A DNA stretch of 64,000 nt from Trichostrongylus colubriformis (Eukaryota > Nematoda > Chromadorea > Rhabditida > Trichostrongylidae): assembly GCA_963978905.1 (NCBI GenBank), contig OZ022257.1, positions 37,105,919 to 37,169,918 of the forward strand, read 5' to 3'. A program made the translations under genes and the position numbers. The stretch's first letter is position 1, and each line of letters starts with the position of its first letter. This document shows, in pieces, positions 10,887 to 24,129 of this stretch. The notes below the pieces were generated by a model, which was given only the letters and a program-made list of their open reading frames with translations, made no database searches and had not been told where the DNA came from.

Positions 10887-13800
10887 CTAGACCTCTTCGA
10901 AGTAAGGATACGTAGATCTCAAAACTTCAAAAATTACTCAAGCAGGATGAATGATGCACAGTAAGTCGTTATTGATTTCGACGAGCTAGGTATTCGAAGC
11001 AGATCAGATTTTTCAGCTTCTCCTTTTATTGATCCATTCCTTAATTGGAGCTGCTCCCGCTGGGGAAAACACAGCTAAAAAATTCGCTGTAATTTTTCAA
11101 GTGAGTCCATATTTCATCTATCCCTCATATTTCCCCTCCAGAATTCATTCCCTGGACAGTGAAATGCACGGCATATCCTCTGATTTTAAAGATCACGAGT
11201 CATAAATTTGCGTACACCATCCACTAACATATCATTTTCGTGGAGGCTGGAGATGTTCTGTATGAATTAGACATTACGACCCAACGAAAGGCGGATGTCC
11301 GGCGTCAGCTGTGTCTTCTAACCAGCAAAAGGTGCTAGTGATGCATTCATTCCATATTCGAAAGAATCCTGTCACTCACATTACTGTGTGAGAGGAATCA
11401 AACAATAGCATTGCTCGAGTATACTAAATAAATTTAAAACAATAAGTTTTGAAGATATCAAATGAGAAGGACTGAGGTACTGAGTGTGCAAGGAGATAAA
11501 CGTGTGGCGTCAGCTGGCTATTCCAATGGTAAAATTCTTGTTTTTGTGACTCAATTCATACAACGCTGTGGTCTATCACATGTTCCAAGCAAGCAGAGGC
11601 CATTCTGTAAATCAAACATATTGATTGGTGTGTGTATTTCGATAGCTTCTGAGTCCATAGGATATCGAACTTCGCCTCGAATTTCTCAGATTTCGTAGCA
11701 CCTAAGTAATAACAATACCCCATTATTATGCCTATTTTGCTGCAATGTCGTTCTCTGCTACAGAACTAATCCAGTGATGAGTGATGAGTAGAAAAAACCG
11801 GTATTGGAAGCGACCTATTGCTTATGAATACAATTTATGTATTCGTTTGTTATAACTTTTTTCTTTTGGGTCATCATGGGCTACAGATCTATATGAACCT
11901 AGAAGGTGGACATTGTTTAATGTTGAACAATAGAATGTGTCACACAAAGGACGTGTCAATCATATTTTCCATATTTTTCAAGTTGTATCTGAAAAGCCCT
12001 TTGAGTACAAGATATAGCGATTCGATTCGATTCGATGCGTTTTTCTGTTTTTCTTTTCTAGCTCAAAGCACACACCACGACAATCAGGGTCGGCTTACCA
12101 TCTTGGAGCAGTGGTTCCTTGAACAACTATCTAGGCTGCAACTTTCCATCGTGGCACTTCTCTTGCTCGAATCCAGTCCGACCACACCCACTTGAGCTCC
12201 CATATTGGTCATACTAATGGTCAACTGAGCAAAATGGGTGGCTTGGACTTGAGTTCTAGCAGGATCAGCGTCGTGATAGTGCACCGTGTGGCGCGAAAAA
12301 GTGCAACCGCGGAAGTTGTTCAAGGAACTACTGCCTCAAGAAGAGAACTCGGCCTATCTGGTTATCGGCGTGCGCCTTGAATAGAACAATCTTGTTGTTG
12401 CAGTGTCTTTCCTTTTCAGGTAACGGCGAAAGGAAGTTGCTACATGACTTCGGAAAGGAGCAATTCCTCCATAAAAAGAACTGGCGTGTCAATCATCAGA
12501 TCGGAAATTAGCCTGGCGTTGCTATTGCTATTGTTTGCTTTGCTTTGTTTTATTCGTTCTTCGATAATATTTATGGTGACAGTGAAGTGTACGAAACAAG
12601 AAAGGTGTTGAAGTTCCTTTACTAAGATAGGTGTTGCGCTATGATAGAGCAGTAAACTTTTCTAAGTCTTGCTCAGAGTCATGACCTTCAGGGCAAAAAA
12701 AACTGTTTATCGGGTGATCAAAAGCTTAAAGGTCGTTTTTGGCACAAATGAGGAAGACGTCATTAATGACTAGAGAACATGGCGACAGCTGATACAATTT
12801 CGCCAAAGTTGGAGCAGAGCAGGTCGAGTAGGGCTCAAGCGTCCACAAGTTTCTACTCCTTTCTCTTGTTTTTTTCTCCAGGTTTTGATGGAAGAGTCTC
12901 AGCTACGATTGCTAGAAGGCAGCCGAATACTTCAAGAAAGACGGACATAAAATTTCAAGAAGAAACATAAAAGGATGAAGATCGTGGTTTCAAGAGAACA
13001 GCTGGATTTTAGTTTTGCTTTTGGGAGGATGACTATTTCCCCTACAGAGTCGCCATATGTCGTGCTCTTCTCTTGTCATGCACGTCGAATGTGACACCAC
13101 ACCTTGTTCTGGTGCTAATGTGCTAATGGCATTGTGACACCCGGGGCACACGAGTATGAAGAGCCATCACCACCCGGATCCTATGTGCTGGCCACAAACA
13201 TTCTCGAATGGAGAATATCTGGAACTTCATGATGCAAATGATCTATGCTGTATAATCGTGGGGATGATAAGAATATGACATATGAGAAGAGTTGAAGAGT
13301 TAAAACAGGCTAACACGGACTCATGAAATCAAGATGACAAAAGTTAGATTGATAAACTTTATATGAACTCAAATAACCGCTACCCTCATGTCATCTGAAG
13401 GGATGGCGGGCTCTTAGATTATTGCAATAGCGGTTCTTTGTAGTTTGTGAGGTCGTTGAATCCATCAATTTCCTTGATGGCTGTATGGTGTTGCACAATT
13501 CGAGAGCAGCATTACATGGAAAATGGAAGACAAATTCGTTGTGCGATGCTAATCTAAAATTGGGATTGGATGTGCGAATACCCGCTCACATTTGCACATT
13601 TTCAACTCGGAAAATTTTTCAAAATCATTTTGCTGTGGAAGTTTTTTTCCATTTTATAGGTGGCTGTACCATTATGCACCGCAGTATATACAAGTATCAC
13701 GATTTTGTATGATCACAAAGCGACGGCTTCTTTATTACGCCATCTCTCTGGGTCATTCACATATATGGGGAGGAGAATGCAGGTTTTTCACGCTATAGGT

Positions 13801-13935
13801 GGGTAAAGGAGCTTCAATGTGTGTCAGCCTTTTCTACGATGCGGTTTGCGAAACCTCTACGAGATTGAATCCACCAACCCGAAGAGCTCCCGTTAGCTCA
13901 GGCACCTCCCCGCTCCTCCTCCTCTCCCATTTTCC
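10887..13935. other. Unassigned sequence
   Basis: Contains several frames of 60-125 codons (for example 11818-12195 plus and 12084-12323 minus) that overlap each other and show no domain. A short repeat ATTCGATTCGATTCGATGCG occurs near 12020. No transposon ends were seen. Confidence 0.45.
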
Positions 13936-14434
13936 CTTAAAGGCACTCTCCGCGATAATCTCACCAGCTACTTACCCTGCCGCAGCCGATAGACTCCCGA
14001 CTAACTGTCACGGCTGTACCCTTAGAGCGGCGCCACGAGCCCTTCTGGCAGCGCAAAGCCCGCGAGAGGCAACTGGGACCCCGCCCACCAATTGGCGACC
14101 CCACCCGGCACTGGTCGGAGTTTTTCCAACGTGGCGCTCACGTGAGCCTGTGATTCTGCGAAACGATAAGATAAAGAAGAAATTTCAGTACTTAATGAAA
14201 AGTTCACTTGGGGAAACAGGTCATATTTTAAGGTTCTCATGATACTATCCAACGGAACTGTTGTTTTCACGCGATGATCTCGCACAAGGCCTGATGGCAG
14301 GAGGCCCCATTTTTCCCATATTCGCGGGCTTCTTTCGGATTTTTCTTTCTCCATGTTTTCTTTGGCACCTCTGATTTCATAATTCAGCTGTTAAACCCAT
14401 TCAAGGTAATCACGAAAAGTGCCTTTAACTGACG
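13936..14434. mobile_element. Possible MITE with AAAGGCAC ends
   Basis: The left boundary TTAAAGGCACTCTCCGCG and the right boundary AAAAGTGCCTTTAAC are short inverted ends. They resemble those of the TAA-flanked MITE at 31819-32002. The interior is GC-rich on the left and resembles R2 repeats on the right. The terminal repeat is short and degenerate and no exact target duplication could be assigned, so the boundaries are tentative. The 147-codon and 110-codon frames overlapping it on opposite strands (13799-14242 and 14022-14354) follow from GC content and are not accepted as genes. Confidence 0.35.
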
Positions 14435-16398
14435 ATAAAATCTTTTAGAGGTAGGTTACAGTCAACACATTGTGATTAACCGGTTCACACCACAGCGCAA
14501 GACGTTTCGATCAACAGGTCCCAGTCCTACTTGCCTTGTCACCATGTCAAATATCTGATCTGCATTTCACCTCCGAACCACTCTTCACTTATTTGTTTTG
14601 CTATCCAAGGTTTGCGATGTGTATATGTAGCAGTACCCAGCCAAATCAAAGAAATCACTTGGGGTTTCAATGGTAATGGAGAGGTGCTTCCCAAGGGGAT
14701 TTCCATTTCGGTCGTAAATTTGTACAGTGCGTAGTTTGAGTCGTATAACATGAATGTGACACTCGCTTGATACCGCCGACCTAGCGTTTGTTACAGACGG
14801 GTTAAATGATGCCATGGTCGTTTATGTTCAAATCGGAATGGGCCCGAAAACTGCATCATCGAGTATGTCACGATGTGAGATGGTACTGTTGCTTCGAGAC
14901 CCAGAGGCGCTCTCATTGATTACAATCAAGGTATCGCGCTGTAATCATTCTATCATTGGACGGTTGAGAGGCGATGCACTAAGCATAGAATGAAGCGTAA
15001 ATAGCAACAGCGAACGCAGGAAAGTGCATTCAGCAGAAACAAGGAAATGAGTTATCGTATGTACTCTGATTTTCTCTAGCCGTCTACCCTCTTAGATTAT
15101 GAACACAATGAGTGCATCCGACGTTCTCGTAGCTTTATTGATTCACTTCTAGAATCCAATGAACTACATAGATCGCCAGTTGAGACAAAAACTCATTTTT
15201 GCCGAAACTTCTCGTACGCAAAATTTGGATATCTTGATCACGAATACCACCCCACAATCGACGCCGACGCCGTTGAACTCGCAATTGGTGTCCCCCTCTC
15301 ATTTTTGGTCAATTGACGCTGAAGTGACGCTGAAGTCCGCTAATAGAGCCCGGTCCTATTAGCGAATGTAATATTTGTAGTCAGACATTTAATTATCGTG
15401 TTTGCAAGATTTGCACCCATATGGTAAATAATGGTTGGGGCCGAGATAGCACCAGTGTGAACCTGCGCTAATGTTAGAAATGAAAGTACAGTTTTGGATC
15501 GAGACCTCATATCGTTCCAGAAACCTCCTGCGATGGTGGACAGGGTCTCTGAGAAAGACAATCTGGTCGAAACGTCAGTACATTTATAAAAGAAAACCAT
15601 TCAACAACCCCGCTAGATAGTAGAAATTCAAGGTTCGGTTAGCGCTTTGGAAACGACCGATGTGAGTTGAGAAGGAAAGATCGTGGCACTGATAACATAT
15701 GAATGGGAAAGAGGCGAGACAACTCTCAGGCAATTAAAAAATTACAATGCGATCGCAAAGCGCACCCGTGCAGTGCACTGGCTATCATGCGAAACGCACG
15801 GAGATGACTCGTTAAACGACGTTCCTAGTGAATAGAACTATTACTCCAATGAAAAAGTCTCTAGGGCGGTGTAGATTTACTATTCCGGTCGACAAATTAG
15901 CTTGCATTTCTCATAGTAGTTTGAGAATTATGAAACACGCTGCTTTTGGAAGGGCGAGAGTATGCAAAACGTGGAACTGTAAATGCATCTCCTCTGAAAA
16001 AAGCCTTCTACTTCAGAAGAGGTGATGTGTAGTGAAACTCGCATTGAAAAAACGCGGTTTGGTGTATTAACACGATCCCGCAGCACTGCAAGTCGTTCTA
16101 CCGTTCATTTACCGGGCGATGCCAGTGAGGGCGGGACGGCGACCGGCTGAGTGAGCCTCTCCGCTCGTCTGCAGTCTACTAGTGGCTAGTGACGCAGAAG
16201 GGCTCGAGAAAGAAGGGATGTTTTTGGGTTTTTGTTTCTCCGGCGTTTCGCGGTCCGTATTCCAAATTTAGCCCTTCTAGTGTATTTAACCAGTTTCACA
16301 CAATTCACACAGTTCACACAATTGAATGGTAGCGCGGATCAGTCGCTCCCCAGAAAAAAGTGTATTTTCGGTGCGTTGGACTCTAATACATCAAAAGG
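14435..16398. other. Unassigned sequence
   Basis: Short frames only. A cluster of TTCACACA-type units lies at about 16290-16320 (three near-repeats), just left of the next candidate frame. A GC-richer block lies at 16110-16210. No family could be named. Confidence 0.45.
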
Positions 16399-16599
16399 TT
16401 GGTAGTGAAAATGGGAGTATCGAAAAAGGCAAAGATAAAATCAATTAGTGGAACAATGAATAAGTGGGCATCACGAAGTGAAGGACAATCAGGGGGTGTG
16501 AATGAATGTTTCGAAGAAAAGATAGAACAATGTGCCGTGATCCGAGTCATAGACAGTGATTGGTGCGTTTATAGTTTGTGCTGGAAGAGCAACGAGTAA
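16399..16599 (+). CDS. Small basic open frame, unassigned
   Basis: A 66-codon frame starting with a lysine-rich segment (MGVSKKAKIKSISGTMNKW). A preceding block with TTCACACA repeats could be a leader or part of a repeat end. Short basic N-termini like this are seen at the start of some retroelement Gag proteins, but I cannot show homology. No second exon or continuing Gag/Pol sequence follows, so at best it is a fragment. Confidence 0.2.
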   Translation: MVVKMGVSKKAKIKSISGTMNKWASRSEGQSGGVNECFEEKIEQCAVIRVIDSDWCVYSLCWKSNE

Positions 16600-17760
16600 A
16601 TAGCCATGGAAGAGCAAACGTCGTGGAACTAGAAGTCTGCATAAAACTGAGTGCATTGGGAGTTCAGCGTAGCGACGAAAAAAAAGCATAACGAACTCCA
16701 TCTTAATGCCTCGCAAAAACCTTACCCTTTATTGACCCGAAGACCATGTCACTTCAGGAAAACATGAAGAGGAAGCGGTCAATGCCACCCGAAAACGGTG
16801 GGTTTGCCCGCCACTGGAAGAAATGGGTTCATACGTAGAGCTGCATGGCGGCTCATTGCCGATTGCTTCCTGGGAACGAGCTTGACAGGTTACGCTCAAA
16901 TGAAGGTCAGGTCACACGCACTCTGTTTTTAGGGATCTTATTGTAAGGATATACGCATTAGCGCAGCAGACCATCTGCAGCTAGCCGGTAACACCTTCAG
17001 TTTATCATTTCTTATCTCTTTGGAAGATGATTCCAGAGTAAGTAAAAGAGCCCTTCCGTAATGAGGGTACTATGAAAAATACTCATGCTTACGCTATTCC
17101 GCATTCAATGTTTGAAAGGATAAAGACGTACATGGGGGCTTCAACACTAATGCGACATGCAAGTCCGATTTGGGGCGCCTCAGGTTTTTGAATGTAAATA
17201 AAAAGTGTGGTACATCTTGATGAAGTCACTCACATGGACGGAATTCTCACATTTCAACGGATTACAATGACTCCTTGCTGTTATTCTACCCTCTGACGGT
17301 TATCTCAAACCGTTGTCGGCAGAATCGCCTTCACTTTGGGAAACCATAAAAAACATAAGTTGTGAAAAGTAGAGCATCCAGCGCCTATCAATCACCTGTT
17401 GGAACGCCCCCTGTCTCATGACTTGTCTTTGAATTGTAAGGGCATTTTGTGATGAGGCCACACAGCGACTTCGATGACCAGCAGCGGTCAGTGTTTCTAT
17501 TCCTCCAAACCAGCCTTGCATAAGTCCGCTGACCACGGAGCGAAGAAAAACTTCGCTTGTGCGAGCAGTAGCACGGGATTCGATACCCAGACCATGCGAA
17601 TGCAAAAAGTATCAGGTTGCCACTGCACCACATCTACATGCGAATTAACACATAATCTTTCTTATGCTGATCAGAATCAAAGACACTCACTGCAATAATC
17701 AGATTAAACGACTGTCTTGGGGCAGTAGATGTTTGGGTTACTGTTCAGGTTACACTTTTT
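16600..17760. other. Unassigned sequence
   Basis: Overlapping frames on both strands near 17300-17700 lack domains and splice support. I see no repeat structure until the palindromic MITE that follows. Confidence 0.45.
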
Positions 17761-17992
17761 AGGGTGTATATCGTTAGGACATAAACGTCGCGTGGCCGTG
17801 TTTGGCACGCGACGGGATGGTGCGAGCTATGCGCGCCGTATTGGATGGGTCTTGAAGCGATGACAGTGCTCTACGCCTCATTCTATGCGTAATCGCTTCA
17901 GGATTCAACTAATACGGCGCGCATAGCTCGCACCATCCCGTCTCGTGCCGAACACGGCCACGCGACGTTTCTGTCCTAACGATATACACCCT
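17761..17992. mobile_element. Palindromic MITE, copy 1 (AGGGTGTATATCG ends)
   Basis: The left end AGGGTGTATATCGTTAGGAC and its complement at 17972-17992 bound a 232-bp element. Its arms stay complementary for about 100 bp (CGTCGCGTGGCCGTGTT and GGATGGTGCGAGCTATGCGC both recur inverted). The centre near 17860-17890 also forms an imperfect hairpin. No coding content. A clear target duplication was not found. Confidence 0.8.
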
Positions 17993-18042
17993 CTTTACGC
18001 CGTTACTGTGGCTCACCACCTTGCTACATCGCACGACGTCGA

Positions 18043-18265
18043 GCACGGGTGTATACTCACGCGCCCGCGTTGTGCGCGGGAAGTGATGGTGCGAGCTATA
18101 GAGCTATGGGCACCGTATTGGTTGAGTCCTGAAGCGATTATACCTAGAATGAGGCGTAGAGCACCGTCATCGTTTTATGACCCATCCAATACGGCGCGCA
18201 TAGCTCTTACGCGTCGAACACTGAACGCTGCAAAGCTAATTTCCTTTCCTAATGACATACACCCG
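18043..18265. mobile_element. Palindromic MITE, copy 2 (diverged)
   Basis: This resembles the element immediately to its left: it has GATGGTGCGAGCTAT, then a central block reading in the opposite direction to copy 1, then CCAATACGGCGCGCATAGCT. The ends are GGGTGTATACTCACG and CATACACCC. Divergence is higher than in copy 1. Two copies only 50 bp apart suggest local re-insertion or a tandem duplication. The 116-codon frame at 17945-18295 is a shadow of both. Confidence 0.7.
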
Positions 18266-19078
18266 GTCGATCCCATTGTGTCCACGCCCACTTGAGCACT
18301 GTTACACGTCACCTACGCTAAAGTGTGGTGAGTGTGGGTTCGTGGGTTTGGTGTAAAGCCGCGAAACCTCGTCGTGACCGTAAAAAGGTACAACCTTAGT
18401 TGTTACCTAGGGATCTAGTAATAGTGATCCGATTACTACGATATGCTCCTAATTTAAGACCAGTTCATCTCGCAGTATTTATTTCTACGATTTCAAGGTT
18501 GATTTGTTGGGGCTGGTGAAATTCAGAAGAAAATGGACTTATTGTAAAGAAGTGTCTTGCTATTCAAATAAGGAGAATACAAGGATAAGCCACAAAAATT
18601 GGTGAACATCTCGCTCTTATGAAGCTCTGCTCTCAGTCCACTAATGGAAAAGCTAAGAGCATAAGTGATCCAAAAGAATTTCACAGTCATTTCATAGACG
18701 GGTGCAAGGCAAGCGGCATCAGTGGCCACGGCCCTCTATCCAGTTTCATTTTTGGTAAAAAAGTAATGAAGTTATCGCGAGCAGAAATGGCACATGGGCT
18801 TTGATATACGGCGTCGGGAACAGAACTGCGCACACTCTTCACTGGCGCGTTTACTTGGCTGCCTCGCCCGATAATGTGTAACATATGCACCTGGGAAGGG
18901 CGTCTGCCATAACAAGTAATATCACCATTTCAGTGCAAACATCTCCAGTCTCAGAGACATAAGTTGAATGGACATTTGAGAGGAAAAGTTACAATGAAAG
19001 CGCTTCATAGTTCTACTGAAGCAAGAACCTGCACGTCATAAAGGGTGTCTGCAGCGTAGACACAGGAAGAAGGCCAGA
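18266..19078. other. Unassigned sequence
   Basis: Short frames on both strands around 18520-18890 with no recognised product. No repeat ends were seen. Confidence 0.45.
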
Positions 19079-19312
19079 TCATATCATCGCTTGCAGTCCA
19101 CTCCAACGCTTCGCCATGCGATAAATCATCGCATACCGGTTTCGGAGTGTTAAGTTGTGGTTGTCGACATGGGATGGGGACACTTTCGACGCATCAAGAA
19201 ATTTGTCCCACTTCACATTAGACGAGTATGCCACTTCATTGGGGATTATGGATTGATCATTGTTTTTTTTTATAATGGATCCTACATAAACCTGCGAGTT
19301 AGCTGCCAGCAC
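19079..19312 (-). CDS. Possible exon on the minus strand, unassigned
   Basis: A 77-codon frame of balanced composition (for example SNVKWDKFLDASKVSPSHVD) is preceded on its strand by an acceptor-like TTTGAACTGCAG. That suggests a terminal exon rather than a complete gene. I recognise no family, and no partner exon with matching phase was identified. Kept only because its composition is less biased than that of nearby frames. Confidence 0.22.
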   Translation of the reverse strand: MLAANSQVYVGSIIKKNNDQSIIPNEVAYSSNVKWDKFLDASKVSPSHVDNHNLTLRNRYAMIYRMAKRWSGLQAMI

Positions 19313-19489
19313 TGCAGTTCAAACAAAGAATAGGCTTCCTGCAAACAAAGAATGAAAAAGCAAAAATGGAAATGGACAGAAATGTAGTTTTCAAAATGCC
19401 GCCCACGACAAGCCGTGAAATGAATTCGAGGAGCGCAACGCATCATAATTGGGAATTGATCAACGGTGATTGTTACACACATACCTTTG

Positions 19490-19551
19490 TTATCACATCT
19501 TCCATAGAATTAGTCTATTTTATTATCACATCTTTCATAGAATTAGTCTAG
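19490..19551. repeat. Short tandem duplication of about 33 bp
   Basis: Two adjacent units carry TTATCACATCTT followed by CATAGAATTAGTCTA. A third worn unit (CATAGAATCAGCCTAG) follows at about 19570. Confidence 0.8.
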
Positions 19552-22075
19552 AAATCTTGAAAAATAAGCCATAGAATCAGCCTAGGAATTTTGAAAGAAG
19601 TGTCTGCAAAAGCGGAAACTTATAGCGCAAATTTAAATGTTCATCGAATGATACATGTCGTCACGAGCCTCCATGTGCAAAAACACGCTCGGAATCAAAG
19701 TATTCGTAGAAAGCATGAAGCAATGAGGCAAGATATGTAACTTTATAGAGGTGTTTGTACAGGGCGATGTTGACGCTTGTGCAAACTTCAGGATTTTCTG
19801 GCGAATGTTAAGGCTATCTTTTTGGGTCTGGTTTTCCAAGTATGTCGAAGTAATAAAAGGCCTCTAAACTTCCTTCCTGAGAACATGTATCCCAAAAATG
19901 ACTAGTAAACTTTAACTTGTAGAAAGCAAGCGGAAGCAAGGATCTTGCTCTCGACATCCTTTTATATTTTTAACTGTAATGCTATCTTCAACGATGTAAG
20001 AAAAAAGGCACAACCTCCGAATCTGCACCACTTTTTTATGGAAATACCGGATGATAACGTGTAATTTTCTTCATAGGCTTATCGTTCATGGATTACTTCT
20101 ATCTGGTAGGAGGGTTTCAGAAGCTACAGTGTTTTCAGTTCGCTGTACTAGATAAGAGGAGTGTTATCTATTCGAGAATGGAAAGCGAATTTCGTCTGCG
20201 ATGTAACCTGTGACCGTAAACCTGTGACCGTAAAGGCAGCTACGCAGACGCGGCGGTCATTTAGCAGATGAAGATTCTTATTGTTAGAACGAACTGCATG
20301 CAAGGCATTTTGCGAAGACGCCATTTTTGAAGAAATGTAGGGATACTTGCGTCCGTGACATAATTTGTGGCTTAGCTATTCCCCATATGAGCTCAGGCCT
20401 CGCCTTTCATGAATTAATGTCAGGCTTTTATGAAATCGTTGATTTCATATGCAGTAGAGCTATGTGAAGGGTGACTTGATATACGGTCCACTGGTTCTAA
20501 CAAGCAGAAAATAATGCTACACACCTCCTCATAAAATGCGAGGACGGAAATCAGATGAAAGCAATTAAAATTACTATAAATATGGGCAAGTTGAGTGGCT
20601 GAATTCAGAATCAGACAGTTTTTATGAACTCGAAGACTACTGGACTAATAATGAAGGTGATACGAATGATATTTGATGTTCAAAAGCTCTGAAAATAGTT
20701 CATTTTTTTATACGATGAAGCAGGCCGAAAATTTTGAGAATTTTGTGCAGCGTTGCACCAAACGGAGGAGATGGAGCTGATCCTAACTATGATTCTTTTT
20801 GAAAGAGGCTTGACAAATTTCCGAAGAAGAGCTGCTGAGAAGCGAGGAAGGACCTTCAATGGGTCAGGAGCCACAGGGAGGAATGCGGTTGAAAATGGCC
20901 ATAGAATCAGATACTCGGTATCTATGTGATGTGCTCAGCAACGTTAGGCAGCCCTTCCGGATACCATTGAACAGAGGAATCGTGTTTCGTTAGCTACAGC
21001 TGCCCTAATAATGCACTAATAAGTTCTTTCTTCAGTCAGCGTAATTGGCGAAGGGAGCCGTGATGGAGAACGAGGACGTGATGACGAGACTCAGAAAGAA
21101 CTTCGTAGTACCTGCCCTTAACTTGTTTTTTTTTAATTCTCCAGCCCGTGGATCGCGTTCAGCAGACAATGATAAGTACATATTCTTGACAAACGAAAGA
21201 TGTTAACTGAAGAATATATATTTAATGAGACTCAGTTTGATTTCTAATTCGGAAGGGACCCGCTTGATAACCCAATCACTGACTGCATGGTTAGCAATTG
21301 ACCATTGACATTTAAATGACAGAGTAATTCAGAAAGGTTTCAAAAATGAGTAATGTTCTCGAAATGTTCATCTGCATGATAAAAAGTATTCATGCAAACG
21401 TGCTCTCGAAGCGGAGGAAGATTTTCTGAGGACGGCAATGATCAATAACTATTGAAAAACTGTTGGGAGAGGCCGCCGTGGAATCAATACAACCGGCCGT
21501 CTGTCCGTAAGCAGAAGACCACACCGTTATCGGTAATGACAGTGCGGTTGGTTGTCTTTGAAGTAATGAAAAACCTACATCATGGACGTACAATAACAAA
21601 CTGTACTTGCGGAAGTCGTGACCTAACCAGTGCTTGAGAGGAACAAACCTTCATCTTTTTATGATAGCATTTGTACGGGAATCCTATCGGACATTTCGCG
21701 CTGAAGTCTCGGTTTTTGTCAAGTAGGCTTTGTTTTAGGAAATTCTCATATTTCCAAATTGTGCGAAATGTTTTACCTTTTAAATGTGGTTAATAGGACA
21801 CCATGCAAAGAGAAACTCATATGTCAGGCCCATTCTTGAAAAATACCACTCACAATACCGCTCAATTTTTTTGGAGAATCGACATCTGGCGACGGATCAA
21901 TCCGCGCAGACCGTCGCATCGTCATAACTTCGTTCAAACTGAACATAATGAGGAGAAATCGGAAGTCTTAGTTTCGTCTCGATGGAACGAGTTCTACAAC
22001 CTATAAAAGGATATTGGATAACGTTTTCGTTGTTCAATTCCTTTGTGGGATGCTACGCACATTTCAGTTCCATTC
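19552..22075. other. Unassigned sequence
   Basis: Short frames only (longest near 60-70 codons). A 15-bp duplication, AACCTGTGACCGTAA twice, lies at about 20208-20237. No element ends or exons could be supported. Confidence 0.45.
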
Positions 22076-22230
22076 AAAATCGTGGTGGCTGGTGAATGCC
22101 AAAGCCAAGAACACGGAAATGGATGCCTTGTACAAGAAGTTAGAGAGCAGAGAGGTGCAGAAGCTCGTCTACAGGCTGGCCAAAGTTAGACATCGAGGCT
22201 CAACCCAATATAGCAGCCAGAAGACACTGT
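22076..22230 (+). pseudogene. RTE-type LINE fragment (linker before reverse transcriptase)
   Basis: The frame reads KAKNTEMDALYKKLESREVQ followed by KLVYRLAKVRHR. That matches the region just upstream of the reverse transcriptase in nematode RTE-type LINEs, where a lysine-rich linker ends in a YRLA-R-R block. A WW pair just before it also fits. Only about 50 residues are recognisable. The endonuclease, the reverse transcriptase and the 3' end are absent on both sides, so this is a short dead fragment. Confidence 0.6.
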
Positions 22231-24129
22231 TGTGCCTTGAATCAGCCTACCGCATGAGCACTTCTTAAACTAGCTTGCACTTTGACTGTGAGATCATCGG
22301 AGTGCTCACCTACTCTAATAGTGGTTCGAGTAGTCTTTCGTTGTCGAAGATTTTCATAAAGACTTTCACGAAAACCTTCGATAATGAGTACCACAGTTAT
22401 ATATGTACTTCTGTGGCTATTGCTACTTTCCTTCTTCACTTTCCTCTTCTTCAACCTGAGAAGTGGGCCACCATCAACTGTGGTGGAGTTGCATGCCGGC
22501 GCCCCTTCACTATCACTTGGATCACAACGATTCGTGCGTGGCATTTATACCTAGTGCGTGGCGTGCGCACGTTTGGATTGAGTATGACCACTGGAGATTC
22601 GCCGACCAAGGTGAGTTCTCATAGGAATGTGGAATGCGCCTCTCAGCACGAGTTGCTCAACACACCGTTCCTCTGAACCATCAGAGTTCATGTATGTGTT
22701 CCTCCCTTAGCGTACACATATTCCCTCCTGCTCTTTTCGGGGGAGGAAGGGTCGTAGAACGTGGTTGCGTCATTCAGGCCCTGCAAAAAACTGGTGGGCA
22801 ATGTTTGTCGCCTGGCCGGAAGCAGACTTACGAGAGAGGTGTTGTAACCACTACGCTCCAATGCACTGAATTTTGATGCATTCACCGACGCTCAGAAGGA
22901 TTCGAATTTGTTCTGAGAACTTGAACTCCTTTCGACATAGAGCAGACTGGCGCCGAGACACGATAGTGTTCTTTGCAAGAAGTCATAAAGTTAGGAAACT
23001 GTTTGTTTGACTTTAGTTCTCCACTCTGGAAATCACAAGTATCTGCTTTCTCATGGGTATGAAAAGAATCTGAAATTCGGATGCAGTCCGTTTGACTTCA
23101 ATTCCCCACTCTGAAACTTACAATTATTTGCCTTCTCATGGGCCATTCTCTTAGCTAGAAGGTTCTTTTTCTCTAGGCGGCAGTTAGAGACACATTCTAT
23201 TTTATGCATTTTCTGGAACTGATCCTGATAATAGTTTTAAAATGTTGTCTAAGATCTTAACTAATTGAAGGAAGTGACTAACTCACATGAGAAGCAGCAG
23301 TAATATGGGTGAGGAGGAAGGAGGAGTGTTCATCGGGTGGTGAAATGGGCCCCTGAAGAGGGTGCAGTTCACTTCACGGTGCAATGCACCATCTAAAATT
23401 TCAACTGCAGGGTCAGGCGTGGCATCGAGCAGAATTTCTGAAAAAATACGACCTTCTTTAAAGGGGCCTCTATACGGCCATCTCTCTTCCAGTTCCGCTA
23501 TTTCTGTAATTTCTACTCAGTCAATGCGTTTCTTCAGGGAAATGAAGAGCCTGGCGAAGTTCGTGTTCAAGCAAAGAAACTAAAAATCTAACGAAATTTG
23601 ATACTTATATTCCGAGGTTGAAGTGCTCGTCCACTGACGACAGAGGAGAAGGGTTTAAATTCGTGCAATTTATGCGGCAGGGAAAAAGGATGAAAAAACA
23701 AAGACAGACAAGATCGCCGCGTTGCTATTGCGGTAGCAAAGCGGCGATCACGATGAGGCGCGGTATCTTCCTTATAATATGTTTCAGCATCTTTGAATAC
23801 CTGTAGCTTCACTAAAACCCAATCCTTCGAAGCACTGTAAATTGTTTTCTCAACAACTTCCTCGGACCATTTATTGGCCGCTTGGTTTTCCTGATGATTG
23901 TGTAGTTCTCTGAAAGGAGATCCAGTGGAGAAAAAATTTGAAAATTTTTGAAGTGTTTCACTATAAATAGACGTAACTTCCTCATCACTTGACTTTAGTA
24001 TAAGCGCGGATTGCCGATGCGGGATGCGAGAGGCTGCTACTTTTGACGACTGCTTAATTTGTACGAGAGCTCTGAAACGAAGGAAGTCATTTAAAGACAG
24101 TGTTCGGGATAATGTGGGTGACAGGGAAT
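22231..24129. other. Unassigned sequence with one local duplication
   Basis: Overlapping frames at 22242-22676 on both strands have no assigned product. The only structure seen is the tandem duplication listed separately at 23006-23142. Confidence 0.45.
23006..23142. repeat. Diverged tandem duplication, period about 85 bp
   Basis: GTTTGACTTTAGTTCTCCAC at 23006 and GTTTGACTTCAATTCCCCAC about 85 bp later start two copies that both end in CTTCTCATGGG-like sequence. They share about 50 bp with several substitutions. Confidence 0.75.

Noticed and set aside
13799..14354. 147-codon plus frame and 110-codon minus frame
   Set aside because: Overlap on opposite strands in a GC-rich repeat; neither resembles a known protein.
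22242..22676. Frames downstream of the RTE fragment considered as its reverse transcriptase
   Set aside because: No reverse-transcriptase motif in any frame on either strand.
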